Shown: positions 1 through 7,485, numbered from the stretch's first letter. The stretch is DNA of 9,622 bases from an uncultured Ruminococcus sp. (GCA_902802975.1 CADCOF010000055.1:1-9622), one strand, 5' to 3'. Translations and numbers: made by a program. The notes: generated by a model from the letters alone, not told the origin.

Positions 1-70
1 ATCACAACGACAATAGTTTGTGCAGTGTGAAAAATTGTGGTCGAGAGTGATGGACTCAGATCGAGCATTA

Positions 71-98
71 ATTCCGCATTCCGCATTACGCATTCCGA
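71..98. repeat. Degenerate heptamer tandem array (ATTCCGC)
   Basis: Four contiguous 7-bp units are visible: ATTCCGC, ATTCCGC, ATTACGC and ATTCCGA, flanked by partial units (GCATTA before, ATTAG after). As far as I recall, short AT/CCG heptamer arrays of this style occur between genes in Ruminococcus-type Clostridia; their function is unknown to me. The period of seven excludes a coding constraint. There is no spacer structure, so this is not a CRISPR array. Confidence 0.7.
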
Positions 99-135
99 AT
101 TAGCAAAACAACTCCACACTAAAAAAAGTGTTTAG

Positions 136-173
136 GAAAAGATTTATGTCGTTTACTATATGTCGTCTACTAT
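136..173 (+). promoter_or_regulatory. Tandem 14-bp motif, candidate promoter/operator of the dynamin operon
   Basis: Two adjacent copies of a 14-mer are seen: ATGTCGTTTACTAT at 146-159 and ATGTCGTCTACTAT at 160-173, differing at one base. The first copy is the end of a 25-bp sequence (136-160) found exactly once more, upstream of the acyltransferase gene at 9516-9540 on the other strand. Each copy ends in a -10-like TACTAT, and the second runs into TATAAA (171-176). No good -35 box sits 17 bp upstream (TTTAGG at 131-136 is weak), which would fit a promoter that needs an activator or a different sigma factor, or an operator overlying the start site. The second copy contains an imperfect dyad, GT-x-G-x-C-x-AC. 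The role is inferred from position and repetition; the regulator cannot be named. Confidence 0.5.
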
Positions 174-214
174 AAAAATACAAAAGATATAGCTGAAAGA
201 AGGTACTCAAAAAC

Positions 215-2299
215 ATGCAAGACAACCAAAACATGTATAACAGTTATCATGCCTTAACGTCCGAAATATCAGAGAATTCCAAACGTATGTCAGAAGTATG
301 CAGAAGCATAGGAATGAATCAAATGGCGGAAATTCTCAACGAAAACAGAATCAAGCTGCAGTCTCACAAATTCGCAGTAGGTATTCTGGGCGAGTTCAGA
401 CGTGGAAAAAGCACAGTTATCAACGCTATGCTGGGCAGAGAGATCATGCCGTCGGATATTGTTCCCACAACGGCAACCATGAACCGCGTATCATACGGTC
501 TGACTCCGTACGCGGAACTTGATCTTGATGACGGCTCTACAAAAAGGATCGACGTAAACGAGCTTTCAAGCTACGTAACAAAGCTTGACGATGAAACCAC
601 CGAGCGTGCGTCTCACGTTAACGAGGCCATTGTGTATTATCCCTGCGAGTTCTGCCGAAACGGCGTTGACATTGTGGATACTCCGGGCTTGAACGACGAT
701 GAGCGCATGAACCGCATAACCGAAGAGACCATTCCGAAGCTTGACGCAGTTATCATGGTTCTTGTTCCGGAAAGTCCTTTCAGCATGAGCGAGGCTGAAT
801 TTGTCCGCAACAAACTTATGAGCAGCGACGTGGGGCGACTTATCTTTCTTGTAAACAAGATTGATACTGTTCGCAGAGCGAAAGACAGAGAAAAACTTGT
901 TGAAGACCTGAAAAAGCGTATTCGTAAGACGGTTCTCGACCGTACCGCAGAAGTTTATGGAACAGATTCGGAATATTACATAAACGTAGAAAGAAAACTG
1001 AAAAACATATCCATCTACCCCATCTCCGCGCTCGACGCACTTGACGGACGTCTTGAAAACGACGACGAGCTTGTTCAGAAAAGCGGGATGCTGGAATTTG
1101 AAAAATCCCTCAGCTATATGCTGACCGAAGAGCGCGGCATGCTTGAAATTATGCCGCAGATCACAAGGTTGATCTCCGCAGGAACAGAAGTGATCAACAC
1201 TATCACGATTATGCAGGGCAGCCTTGAAATTGATGATGATACATTCCAGCAAACACAAAACGGCGTTCTGAATCAGATCAGATCACTGAAAAAAGAAAAA
1301 GAAAGCAAAATGAAAGAAATCCGCAATATGGCCTCCCGCGTAAGGCAGGAGTTGTCTCAAAAAGCGGAGAAATGTTATGAACAGATAGAGTACGAAACAT
1401 CTTCGATGATCTCAAGCATTATGCCGGGCAGGGTTATGTCCGAACAGGAAAAAAAGGATCTTTTCACAAACACTATTCAGAATATTCAGAACAGAATCGA
1501 TGACATTTTGTCTATACACGCTGAAAGGCTCGCAGACGAGCTTAATTCTATCATAGAAGAAGCCGGCACCGATATCGCAGTTGTTATTTCGAGAGGACAC
1601 TCACAGCTGAACAAACACTTTGATACTATTTCCGAAACCGGCAAAAAATCGTCAGGTGTAAGTTCTGCAGCTGCATCAGACGCAGCAGCGGTAGCATTGG
1701 AAACGGCTACTACATATCTGGGTATTGTAGGAATAGGCGGCATCATTCGCGGCTATAGATTGGCCGGAGCTAAGGGCGCAGCTGTCGGCGGCGTTGCGGG
1801 CGCATTGATCACGTATGGAGCTGTTGCCGGATTAGCTGCTGTTCTGCCTGCTGTTTCACTGCCGATAATACTATTGACGTCTGTAGCCGGAACATACGGC
1901 GGCAGTGCCATTGCGGGCGCGCTGTTTGCAAAAGACCGTGCAAACAAACAGATAGACGAGCTGAAAACAGAACTGAAGCTGGCCACATCTGACGCAATTA
2001 CAAAAATGCGTATCAACAGAGAAATGGAAAAATGGATAACAGCAGAAGTAACAAATCAGTTTGACACGTTGATAGAAGATATGGACGCTGAATTTGATCG
2101 GGTAATCGACGAAGCCGACCGCAAGATCAAAGAGATTGAAAGAAACCTCTATATCAAAGATTCCGAGCGAAAGAATCAGGAGCTTATTCTTACAAATATG
2201 TCTCAGAATATCATGGAAATTATCAATACACTGAAAACGATCTGCAATGATCTCGAAACAAAGGCAGAAGGCGTAAATCGCCGTTTGGAGGAGGGTTAA
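215..2299 (+). CDS. Dynamin-like GTPase with membrane segment (first of pair)
   Basis: A 694-residue bacterial dynamin-like GTPase, expected to bind and remodel the inner face of the cell membrane. The G domain shows the P-loop GEFRRGKST (G59, K65, S66), a switch I threonine in the PTTAT stretch (residues 84-88), the G3 motif DTPG (155-158) and a canonical G4 NKID (214-217). A helical, charged region follows (about 340-460). Residues 484-571 are Ala/Gly-rich and strongly hydrophobic, long enough for a membrane-inserting hairpin like the paddle of bacterial dynamins. A second charged helical stretch (about 575-690) should fold back as the stalk. The start is preceded by AAAGAAGG (196-203) with an 11-nt spacer, slightly long; Met7 lies too far from it. 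It is the first gene of the operon, and its stop is one base from the next ATG. The dynamin-family assignment is firm; the cellular role is inferred. Confidence 0.9.
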   Translation: MQDNQNMYNSYHALTSEISENSKRMSEVCRSIGMNQMAEILNENRIKLQSHKFAVGILGEFRRGKSTVINAMLGREIMPSDIVPTTATMNRVSYGLTPYAELDLDDGSTKRIDVNELSSYVTKLDDETTERASHVNEAIVYYPCEFCRNGVDIVDTPGLNDDERMNRITEETIPKLDAVIMVLVPESPFSMSEAEFVRNKLMSSDVGRLIFLVNKIDTVRRAKDREKLVEDLKKRIRKTVLDRTAEVYGTDSEYYINVERKLKNISIYPISALDALDGRLENDDELVQKSGMLEFEKSLSYMLTEERGMLEIMPQITRLISAGTEVINTITIMQGSLEIDDDTFQQTQNGVLNQIRSLKKEKESKMKEIRNMASRVRQELSQKAEKCYEQIEYETSSMISSIMPGRVMSEQEKKDLFTNTIQNIQNRIDDILSIHAERLADELNSIIEEAGTDIAVVISRGHSQLNKHFDTISETGKKSSGVSSAAASDAAAVALETATTYLGIVGIGGIIRGYRLAGAKGAAVGGVAGALITYGAVAGLAAVLPAVSLPIILLTSVAGTYGGSAIAGALFAKDRANKQIDELKTELKLATSDAITKMRINREMEKWITAEVTNQFDTLIEDMDAEFDRVIDEADRKIKEIERNLYIKDSERKNQELILTNMSQNIMEIINTLKTICNDLETKAEGVNRRLEEG

Positions 2300-2300
2300 A

Positions 2301-3263
2301 ATGTACGATACCAATTCTCCGTTAAACAACATAAACGTTAGTTTTTCGGATTATGTTCAAAGACATGCTACTTCTATGGAGGCTCATCTTGTCAACGGAG
2401 TTCCCGATTATTCATTTTCACTTGACAACGAACTTCGCAAATCTATGATGAAAATTCCTCATTTTACTTCGATATGCAAAACAATCACTTCATCACTCGT
2501 AGCACAGCAAATTCAGATATTAAATCAGGAAGGTATTGCAGTGGGACCGAACCAGTTCCCCGAAATATACCGAATGACTGCCGACTGCGCACAAAAACTT
2601 GGCATAGGAATACCGAATGTATTTATTGTAAACTCGCCCGGTGAAATGAACGCCTACACTATAGCGGCAGATGACAGCAGCCCCATCGTTGTTCTGTACA
2701 GCTCGATTGTCGAGAGAATGACCCCCGGCGAATTGAAGGGCGTTATTGCGCACGAGTGCGGACACATTCACAACAACCACTCGGCACTTCAGAGTGTTGT
2801 TAACGTCATTTTGTCAAGCTTGGGCGGCAGCGGAATAGCGGGCATGGTTATTACGCTTGCCAACATTGCTTTGATGCAGTTCTGGACAAGAGCAGCCGAG
2901 ATCACAGCCGATCGTGCTGCGTTGATATGCGCTGATGATGTGCAGGATGTTATCAACATGAATTCCACACTCCTGACAGGCGGTATGATTGGAAAACAAT
3001 ACAGTGTGAATCTGGAATCTCTCCGCGAACAACTGGAAATAACGCTTAATAATCCCTCTAAAGTGTATGAAGTTCTTTCCGATCATCCTTCGAGTGTAAG
3101 AAGAGTTTTCTGTACAATGGAATTCAGCGAGTGTGAGACTTTCTTCCAATGGAGACCGGACTTTAAACGTTACGATGCGGTTGTAAGAACTAAAGAAGAG
3201 ACTGACAGGCGATGCCAAAAGCTCGTCAATATTCTTGACAATGTCAAAGGGGGTATACGCTGA
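2301..3263 (+). CDS. M48-family zinc metallopeptidase
   Basis: A 320-residue metallopeptidase of the M48 (HtpX/Ste24/OMA1-like) superfamily. The zinc motif is HECGH (H151, E152, H155), followed by the third-ligand motif RAAEITAD, in which E200 is the expected zinc ligand and D204 the conserved Asp. A late DHPSSVRR segment (261-268) matches the HP...R motif that closes the M48 active site. No signal peptide or N-terminal membrane helices are visible, unlike HtpX. A hydrophobic stretch at about 165-194, between HExxH and E200, could dip into the membrane. The protease therefore probably works on the cytoplasmic side, where the neighbouring dynamins act. The ribosome binding site GGAGGAGGG (2287-2295) lies within the end of the upstream gene, and its own stop overlaps the next start (TGATG). 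This sandwiched, coupled position suggests that one or both GTPases are its substrate or regulator; that is inference. Confidence 0.9.
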   Translation: MYDTNSPLNNINVSFSDYVQRHATSMEAHLVNGVPDYSFSLDNELRKSMMKIPHFTSICKTITSSLVAQQIQILNQEGIAVGPNQFPEIYRMTADCAQKLGIGIPNVFIVNSPGEMNAYTIAADDSSPIVVLYSSIVERMTPGELKGVIAHECGHIHNNHSALQSVVNVILSSLGGSGIAGMVITLANIALMQFWTRAAEITADRAALICADDVQDVINMNSTLLTGGMIGKQYSVNLESLREQLEITLNNPSKVYEVLSDHPSSVRRVFCTMEFSECETFFQWRPDFKRYDAVVRTKEETDRRCQKLVNILDNVKGGIR

Positions 3264-5038
3264 TGCAAATGAATGAACGTATCGTGTACTCAACAGATCA
3301 GATTATGATCTCTATAGAAAACACACTGAAACAATTGGATACATTTCGTTATGACAGCCAATATCGCGATCTCCTCGGCGCATCCTTTATTGACAAGCTG
3401 ACAAAATGGGAGGATATCATTCGCAAACGCCGTAACGAACCGTTTACATTAACTGTTATCGGAGATTTCAAGAGAGGAAAATCGACGTTCATCAACGCAT
3501 TTCTCGGCGAAGAGATAGTAACAACTGCTGTTACTCCGGAAACGGTTACTCTCAATAAAATCGGTTACGGTGCATCTGACAATCAGGCGGTGCTGTCAGG
3601 AACAAAAAGATTCAGACTGGCGAATGACGAACTGAAGAGGGAGCGTCTTGAAGAGGTACTGAACCAGACAGGCGAAACCGTAAAAAAGCTTGAGCTGATG
3701 CGCCCGAATGACAAACTCAAGGAACTGACAATCATTGATACACCCGGTATGAATGACGCGCTTAAGGATTTTGAAGGCATGGTCAAAGATTCAATCATGG
3801 AAGCAGACGCCATAATATATCTTTACAACGTGATGTATCCGCTTTCTTTGACAGAACAAATATTTTTGAAATCAACAGTTGCGCCGCAAAAATATACAAA
3901 GCTATTTATTGTGGGCAATTTTGCCGATATGCTCGATAACGAGAAAAATTACAAAAAAATGCGTGATCTCTTGGGAGACCGTGTGCATCATCTTTTCCCG
4001 GATGCGGACATATATATGATCAGTGCTTTGGATGAGCTGTGCCGTCAACTTGATTCGGAAGGTGAAGAGCGTCCGTGTGAAAAAATGATTCCGATATTGG
4101 AAGATCAATTTGACAGACTTCGTCTTTCCATAACGCAGCTGCTTGAAGAAAAAAAGGAAAATGTTGTTACAGACCGCGTTCTGAGATTGACAACAACAAT
4201 GATCGAAGATCTTCTCAAAGAAATCGACATGATCGAATCCGGCCTGCAAATGAGCAGCGACGATGCTGCTAATATTATTAAACAAGTAAAATGGGAAAAA
4301 GAAAGCAGTATTCAAAAACAGGAAGAACTTCGCACAGAAATGAAGCTGATGATATCCGATATGAAAGACGAAGCATGCGGTTGGATGGCTGAATTTTTGG
4401 AGCGAATCGAAAATGAGATACCGAACCTCAGATCGGAATCTTCACAGACGCTGTGCAAGTATTACGAATTCTACTGTATGGATCTTCTCCAGGAAGCATT
4501 GGATACTTGTATTGATTATCACCGTGAAAAAATATATGAAAAGCTCGAATCCGTATCCACAGAACTTCTCAAGAACATGGTCAACGCATTTGACAAAAAG
4601 AAAAAATACACGATGACCGTAAACGTTGACAACAAAATGTGGACAAAGGGCGATAATGTCGGCTTAGCGGCAAATCTGATATCTAACTTTGGAACAATAG
4701 GTGCTATTGCCGGTTTGGTTGGAACCGCTGTTGCAGGCGTAATGCGTCAGCCGGAACTGAAGAAGCGAAGCGTTGAATTTGTAGATCAGATCAGCGGAAA
4801 GATAACCGGCATGAATCGCCAGGTTATGACCACTGTTGAAGCTGTTTACAAAGACATGAGTGAAAAAGCGGAAAAAATGGTCACTGAATTTTATGCAGAC
4901 GAGCTTGCCGAAACAGAACGCATTGCGGAACAGACTGCGGCTGTAGCATATGCCGAGGAAGAAAAGAAAAAGGAAATCAGAAAGTCTGTTGAACGAGCAA
5001 AACAAATACTGCTCGAATGCATGAACAATATACAGTAA
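3263..5038 (+). CDS. Dynamin-like GTPase, divergent G4 motif (second of pair)
   Basis: A 591-residue dynamin-family GTPase, clearly distinct from the first. The P-loop GDFKRGKST (G67, K73, S74) and the G3 motif DTPGMND (159-165) are intact, and threonines near residues 91-96 can serve as switch I. At the place expected for G4 the sequence is VGNFADM (N219, D222), so the usual lysine of N/TKxD is phenylalanine; nucleotide specificity or affinity may differ. Charged helical stalk-like regions span about 300-450 and 500-590. A single modest hydrophobic stretch (about 466-494) is shorter than the one in the partner. The ATG overlaps the peptidase stop as TGATG, with AAAGGGGG (3246-3253) nine bases upstream. 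Adjacent unequal dynamin genes are known in bacteria, for example the Campylobacter DLP1/DLP2 pair, which form a hetero-oligomer, and DynA of Bacillus is a fusion of two such units. A hetero-complex here is inferred. Confidence 0.88.
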   Translation: MQMNERIVYSTDQIMISIENTLKQLDTFRYDSQYRDLLGASFIDKLTKWEDIIRKRRNEPFTLTVIGDFKRGKSTFINAFLGEEIVTTAVTPETVTLNKIGYGASDNQAVLSGTKRFRLANDELKRERLEEVLNQTGETVKKLELMRPNDKLKELTIIDTPGMNDALKDFEGMVKDSIMEADAIIYLYNVMYPLSLTEQIFLKSTVAPQKYTKLFIVGNFADMLDNEKNYKKMRDLLGDRVHHLFPDADIYMISALDELCRQLDSEGEERPCEKMIPILEDQFDRLRLSITQLLEEKKENVVTDRVLRLTTTMIEDLLKEIDMIESGLQMSSDDAANIIKQVKWEKESSIQKQEELRTEMKLMISDMKDEACGWMAEFLERIENEIPNLRSESSQTLCKYYEFYCMDLLQEALDTCIDYHREKIYEKLESVSTELLKNMVNAFDKKKKYTMTVNVDNKMWTKGDNVGLAANLISNFGTIGAIAGLVGTAVAGVMRQPELKKRSVEFVDQISGKITGMNRQVMTTVEAVYKDMSEKAEKMVTEFYADELAETERIAEQTAAVAYAEEEKKKEIRKSVERAKQILLECMNNIQ

Positions 5039-5050
5039 AGAGGAGATAAT

Positions 5051-5572
5051 ATGTTTTGTCCCAAATGCGGAGCATCTATACCGGACAACTCTAAATTTTG
5101 CGCTATGTGCGGCTCATCATTGCAAAAAGCCGCCTTAAAATGCAAAAATTGCGGTGCAGCCCTCGAAGAAGGAACATATTACTGTGAAAACTGCAAAACA
5201 TACATAGGAACTGCTTCGCTGCAGGGAACCATAACTTCGCAGCCTGTGCAGCAAAATACAACGGTGAAGAGTGAACTGATAAATACTCACCCCAACCCGC
5301 CTGTTTTTTCGACAATTGTAACATGGTCTGACAATACCGTGGCAGCAAACGCTATCAATAACAGTGGAATAATGGATGTATTCAGCGATCATCTGGAATT
5401 CAGGAACATCGTAATATGGTTTAATGACGTAGCCTCGATTGACCGGGCTAAATATCTCAGAGTATTTCCGAGCCTGATCATAAATATGAAAGACAGTTCG
5501 CAGCATATGTTTATCTCGGCTGTCGGTGATGAAGATCCGGAAAAGATCATCGCACTTTACGCAGGAAAATAG
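5051..5572 (+). CDS. Double zinc-ribbon protein with putative PH-like domain
   Basis: A 173-residue protein with two N-terminal zinc ribbons, each with two CxxC knuckles: C3/C6 with C17/C20, and C31/C34 with C45/C48, both with ten residues between the pairs. The first (CPKCGASIPDNSKFCAMCG) is the common zinc-ribbon type found at the start of many Firmicutes membrane-associated proteins. A Gln/Thr-rich linker (about 55-75) leads to a beta-rich C-terminal part (about 85-171). Its pattern of strands (DVFSDHLEFRNIVIWFNDVASI, split around residues 109-130) and a final helix suggest a small PH/GRAM-like fold; this is pattern-based and moderately sure. There are no membrane helices. It starts 12 nt after the second dynamin with AGAGGAG (5039-5045) five bases before ATG, and it ends the operon. 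It may be an adaptor linking the GTPases to lipid or to the protease; the function is unknown. Confidence 0.8.
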   Translation: MFCPKCGASIPDNSKFCAMCGSSLQKAALKCKNCGAALEEGTYYCENCKTYIGTASLQGTITSQPVQQNTTVKSELINTHPNPPVFSTIVTWSDNTVAANAINNSGIMDVFSDHLEFRNIVIWFNDVASIDRAKYLRVFPSLIINMKDSSQHMFISAVGDEDPEKIIALYAGK

Positions 5573-5577
5573 ATCAA

Positions 5578-5610
5578 AAAAGGAACGTTCCAAAACGGAG
5601 CGTTCCTTTT
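5578..5610. terminator. Bidirectional intrinsic terminator
   Basis: A 14-bp stem pairs AAAAGGAACGTTCC (5578-5591) with GGAGCGTTCCTTTT (5597-5610), with one G-U pair and a 5-nt loop. On the plus strand the U-tract is only four bases and then A. On the minus strand it is six (the A-run 5576-5581). It lies in the 50-bp gap between two convergent stop codons, so it should end both the dynamin operon and the HD-GYP transcript, more efficiently the latter. Confidence 0.85.
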
Positions 5611-5622
5611 ACTATGCTTAAA

Positions 5623-7431
5623 CTACGATTTCTTTTTTCTCTCACGCATATCATAATCACGATCTTCGTCTATCATTTCAAGCATGATCTTTGCAAAACA
5701 TTCATCGAACTGCGTGCCGATGCCGTTAATTATCTCTTCTTTAACGCGCACCTGCGGCATTGGCGCACGGTAACTTCTGTAACTCGTCATTGCGTCGTAG
5801 GAGTCGGCAACAGCAATGATTCTCGCTTGCTCAGGAATTTCAGTGCCCTTCAGACCGTCAGGATAACCGCCGCCGCCATATTTTTCATGGTGCCACCTTG
5901 CACCAATTGCAAGCTCGCTTTTCTCCCTGATATTACTCAGAATATTTGCGCCAACAACAGGGTGCGTTTTGATAAGATCGTACTCCTCATCGGTAAGCTT
6001 TGAAGGCTTGTTAATTACAGCATCGGGAATACCTATTTTTCCGATATCATGAAGAAGCCCCATAATATATATATCGTTCTGCGCGGAGTCGCTGTATCCG
6101 TATCGCCTTGCAATTTCGCGTGAATATTCTGCGACGCGGCTTGAATGACCGTTTGTGTACGTATCCTTTGCATCGATTGTTCCGGCAAGTGTTTTTACAA
6201 TGTTGATAAGCAGCTGCTCCTTTTCGATCGTCTTTTGGCGAATTTCCTCCTCAAGGTGGTCTCTTGTCAATCTGATATCCTCCATCTGCTGAACCGAAAC
6301 AAGCAGAAGCAGCGTGAAAAGACCAATCTGCATTGGTATTTCGTTGCTCATCTTTTCGATGAATATAAGAAATACTATCTGGACAATCGCCATTACCATG
6401 AATACAAGAAAACCGATTGCGGTGTAGCGGTATTCAGACACATAGCCCCGCTTAATATCAATAATAAGCGTTGCAAAGATACACAGAACAACTATTCCCA
6501 ACTCGGAATCTATATAAACGAGTGACGACTGAAACGACCTTATCCCTGTAAAGTGAAGAACTGTCCATAAAGCAAAACTGATCAAGGAAATCAAGAACAA
6601 TATATGGTTAAGTTTTTTATATCGACCGCGCTGTATCGAATCAAGATAAATCAACAAACCGAACGGCATCATCATACAGAACAGAAAGCCCATTATTCCA
6701 TCAACAAAATGTATCCCGGTAATAAACGGGGTTATCTGCGACACCGATAGCAGCCAGCACGCGACATCGAGTATTCCCAGCGCAGCATACAGCATGTCAA
6801 TATTTTGTCTTTTCCATATTCTGAGAACAACACCTATAATCGTAACAAATATCGCTGCAACAAAAAGAACAACCGCCATAGCGAAAGGCATACCATGTTT
6901 TTGCCAGACATATCTGAAAACGCCCGTGCCGCTCGAAACAAATGTTTCGGGAACTACGATCGGGTTCCAGTCGGTTTTTCCTCTGAATATCTCCAATTCA
7001 CCGTTTGCGTCATCATAATCAAGCGGAATTACGATATAGAACTCCTTCAAAGAACCGCCCGGAAGACCGGTATCTCTCGCCCGAACAAAATTCATCCTAA
7101 GCGACCCATTGATATACACCTTTACATCGCTTCGGTTCATAAAACACAGCATACTGCCGGGTTCCAGTGTTTCCGGCAATCGTGAAATTATGGTAAAATC
7201 TTCGGTATATGCCCGATCATCGTTGTATATACTTCCCACTTGGAAAGATTTCCCATCATTATCAATAACGGTCCAGTTATCAATATACTCTATGTTTGGG
7301 TCATTTAAATTTGAAATATCATTTACAATCTCCGATAAATACAGACCTGTCAGCAAGCTAAATACACATACAACAAAGAACATTATTTTAAATATGGTGC
7401 CCACTCTATCGCTTGTCTTTTTTTCGGTCAT
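5623..7431 (-). CDS. Multi-pass membrane sensor with HD-GYP domain
   Basis: A 602-residue membrane-bound signalling protein. TM1 (about 12-33) is followed by an extracytoplasmic, beta-rich domain (about 34-178) and then roughly seven membrane helices (181-381). This resembles the 7TM-DISM receptor layout of an outside domain plus seven helices. A charged coiled-coil linker (about 383-408) leads to a C-terminal HD-GYP domain. Metal ligands are visible: H429 (GHSSRV), H461-D462 (HDIGK), H490, H514-H515 and D543; the GYP loop is GYPDG (522-526). HD-GYP enzymes hydrolyse cyclic di-GMP to pGpG/GMP, so this probably couples an outside ligand to cyclic-di-GMP breakdown. The position four residues before H429 is Y425, not Glu, suggesting a two-metal rather than three-metal centre. 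The usual HHExxDGxGYP reads HHEKYGGGGYP, with Gly for Asp. GGAGG sits seven bases before ATG. It is monocistronic and convergent with the dynamin operon. Confidence 0.92.
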   Translation of the reverse strand: MTEKKTSDRVGTIFKIMFFVVCVFSLLTGLYLSEIVNDISNLNDPNIEYIDNWTVIDNDGKSFQVGSIYNDDRAYTEDFTIISRLPETLEPGSMLCFMNRSDVKVYINGSLRMNFVRARDTGLPGGSLKEFYIVIPLDYDDANGELEIFRGKTDWNPIVVPETFVSSGTGVFRYVWQKHGMPFAMAVVLFVAAIFVTIIGVVLRIWKRQNIDMLYAALGILDVACWLLSVSQITPFITGIHFVDGIMGFLFCMMMPFGLLIYLDSIQRGRYKKLNHILFLISLISFALWTVLHFTGIRSFQSSLVYIDSELGIVVLCIFATLIIDIKRGYVSEYRYTAIGFLVFMVMAIVQIVFLIFIEKMSNEIPMQIGLFTLLLLVSVQQMEDIRLTRDHLEEEIRQKTIEKEQLLINIVKTLAGTIDAKDTYTNGHSSRVAEYSREIARRYGYSDSAQNDIYIMGLLHDIGKIGIPDAVINKPSKLTDEEYDLIKTHPVVGANILSNIREKSELAIGARWHHEKYGGGGYPDGLKGTEIPEQARIIAVADSYDAMTSYRSYRAPMPQVRVKEEIINGIGTQFDECFAKIMLEMIDEDRDYDMRERKKKS

Positions 7432-7485
7432 TCCCTTTCCTCCCCGGAGTATTCAGCAAAAAGTAAACATACGACGCTTCAGTTC

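Larger units (their letters stand above)
1..214. other. Intergenic region upstream of the dynamin operon
   Basis: No convincing gene lies here. The stretch holds, in order, about 65 bp of unremarkable sequence, a degenerate heptamer array (71-98), a short dyad ACACT/AGTGT around an A-tract (116-131), the tandem 14-bp motif (146-173) and the ribosome binding site of the first gene. A frame open from base 3 to a TGA ending at base 50 could be the tail of a gene entering from the left, but 15 codons are too few to judge. Confidence 0.6.

Noticed and set aside
3..50. C-terminal fragment of an upstream gene
   Set aside because: Only 15 open codons, with no recognisable motif; cannot be told from chance.
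71..98. CRISPR-like array
   Set aside because: Seven-base units without spacers, and no cas genes nearby.
566..1258. 230-codon antisense open frame within the first dynamin
   Set aside because: It overlaps a well-supported GTPase domain, has no ribosome binding site, and its Cys/His/Phe-rich composition is typical of a shadow frame.
1871..2332. 153-codon antisense open frame over the end of the first dynamin
   Set aside because: Same reasoning: it overlaps two real genes and shows no recognisable domain or ribosome binding site.
215..5572. Naming the operon a known anti-phage system such as Eleos
   Set aside because: Dynamin-like proteins occur in that system, but the M48 peptidase and double zinc-ribbon protein are not components I know from it; no defence neighbours are present, so a specific name would be unsupported.
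5614..6003. 129-codon plus-strand open frame opposite the HD-GYP gene
   Set aside because: It lies opposite the conserved HD-GYP domain and starts right after the terminator without a ribosome binding site.
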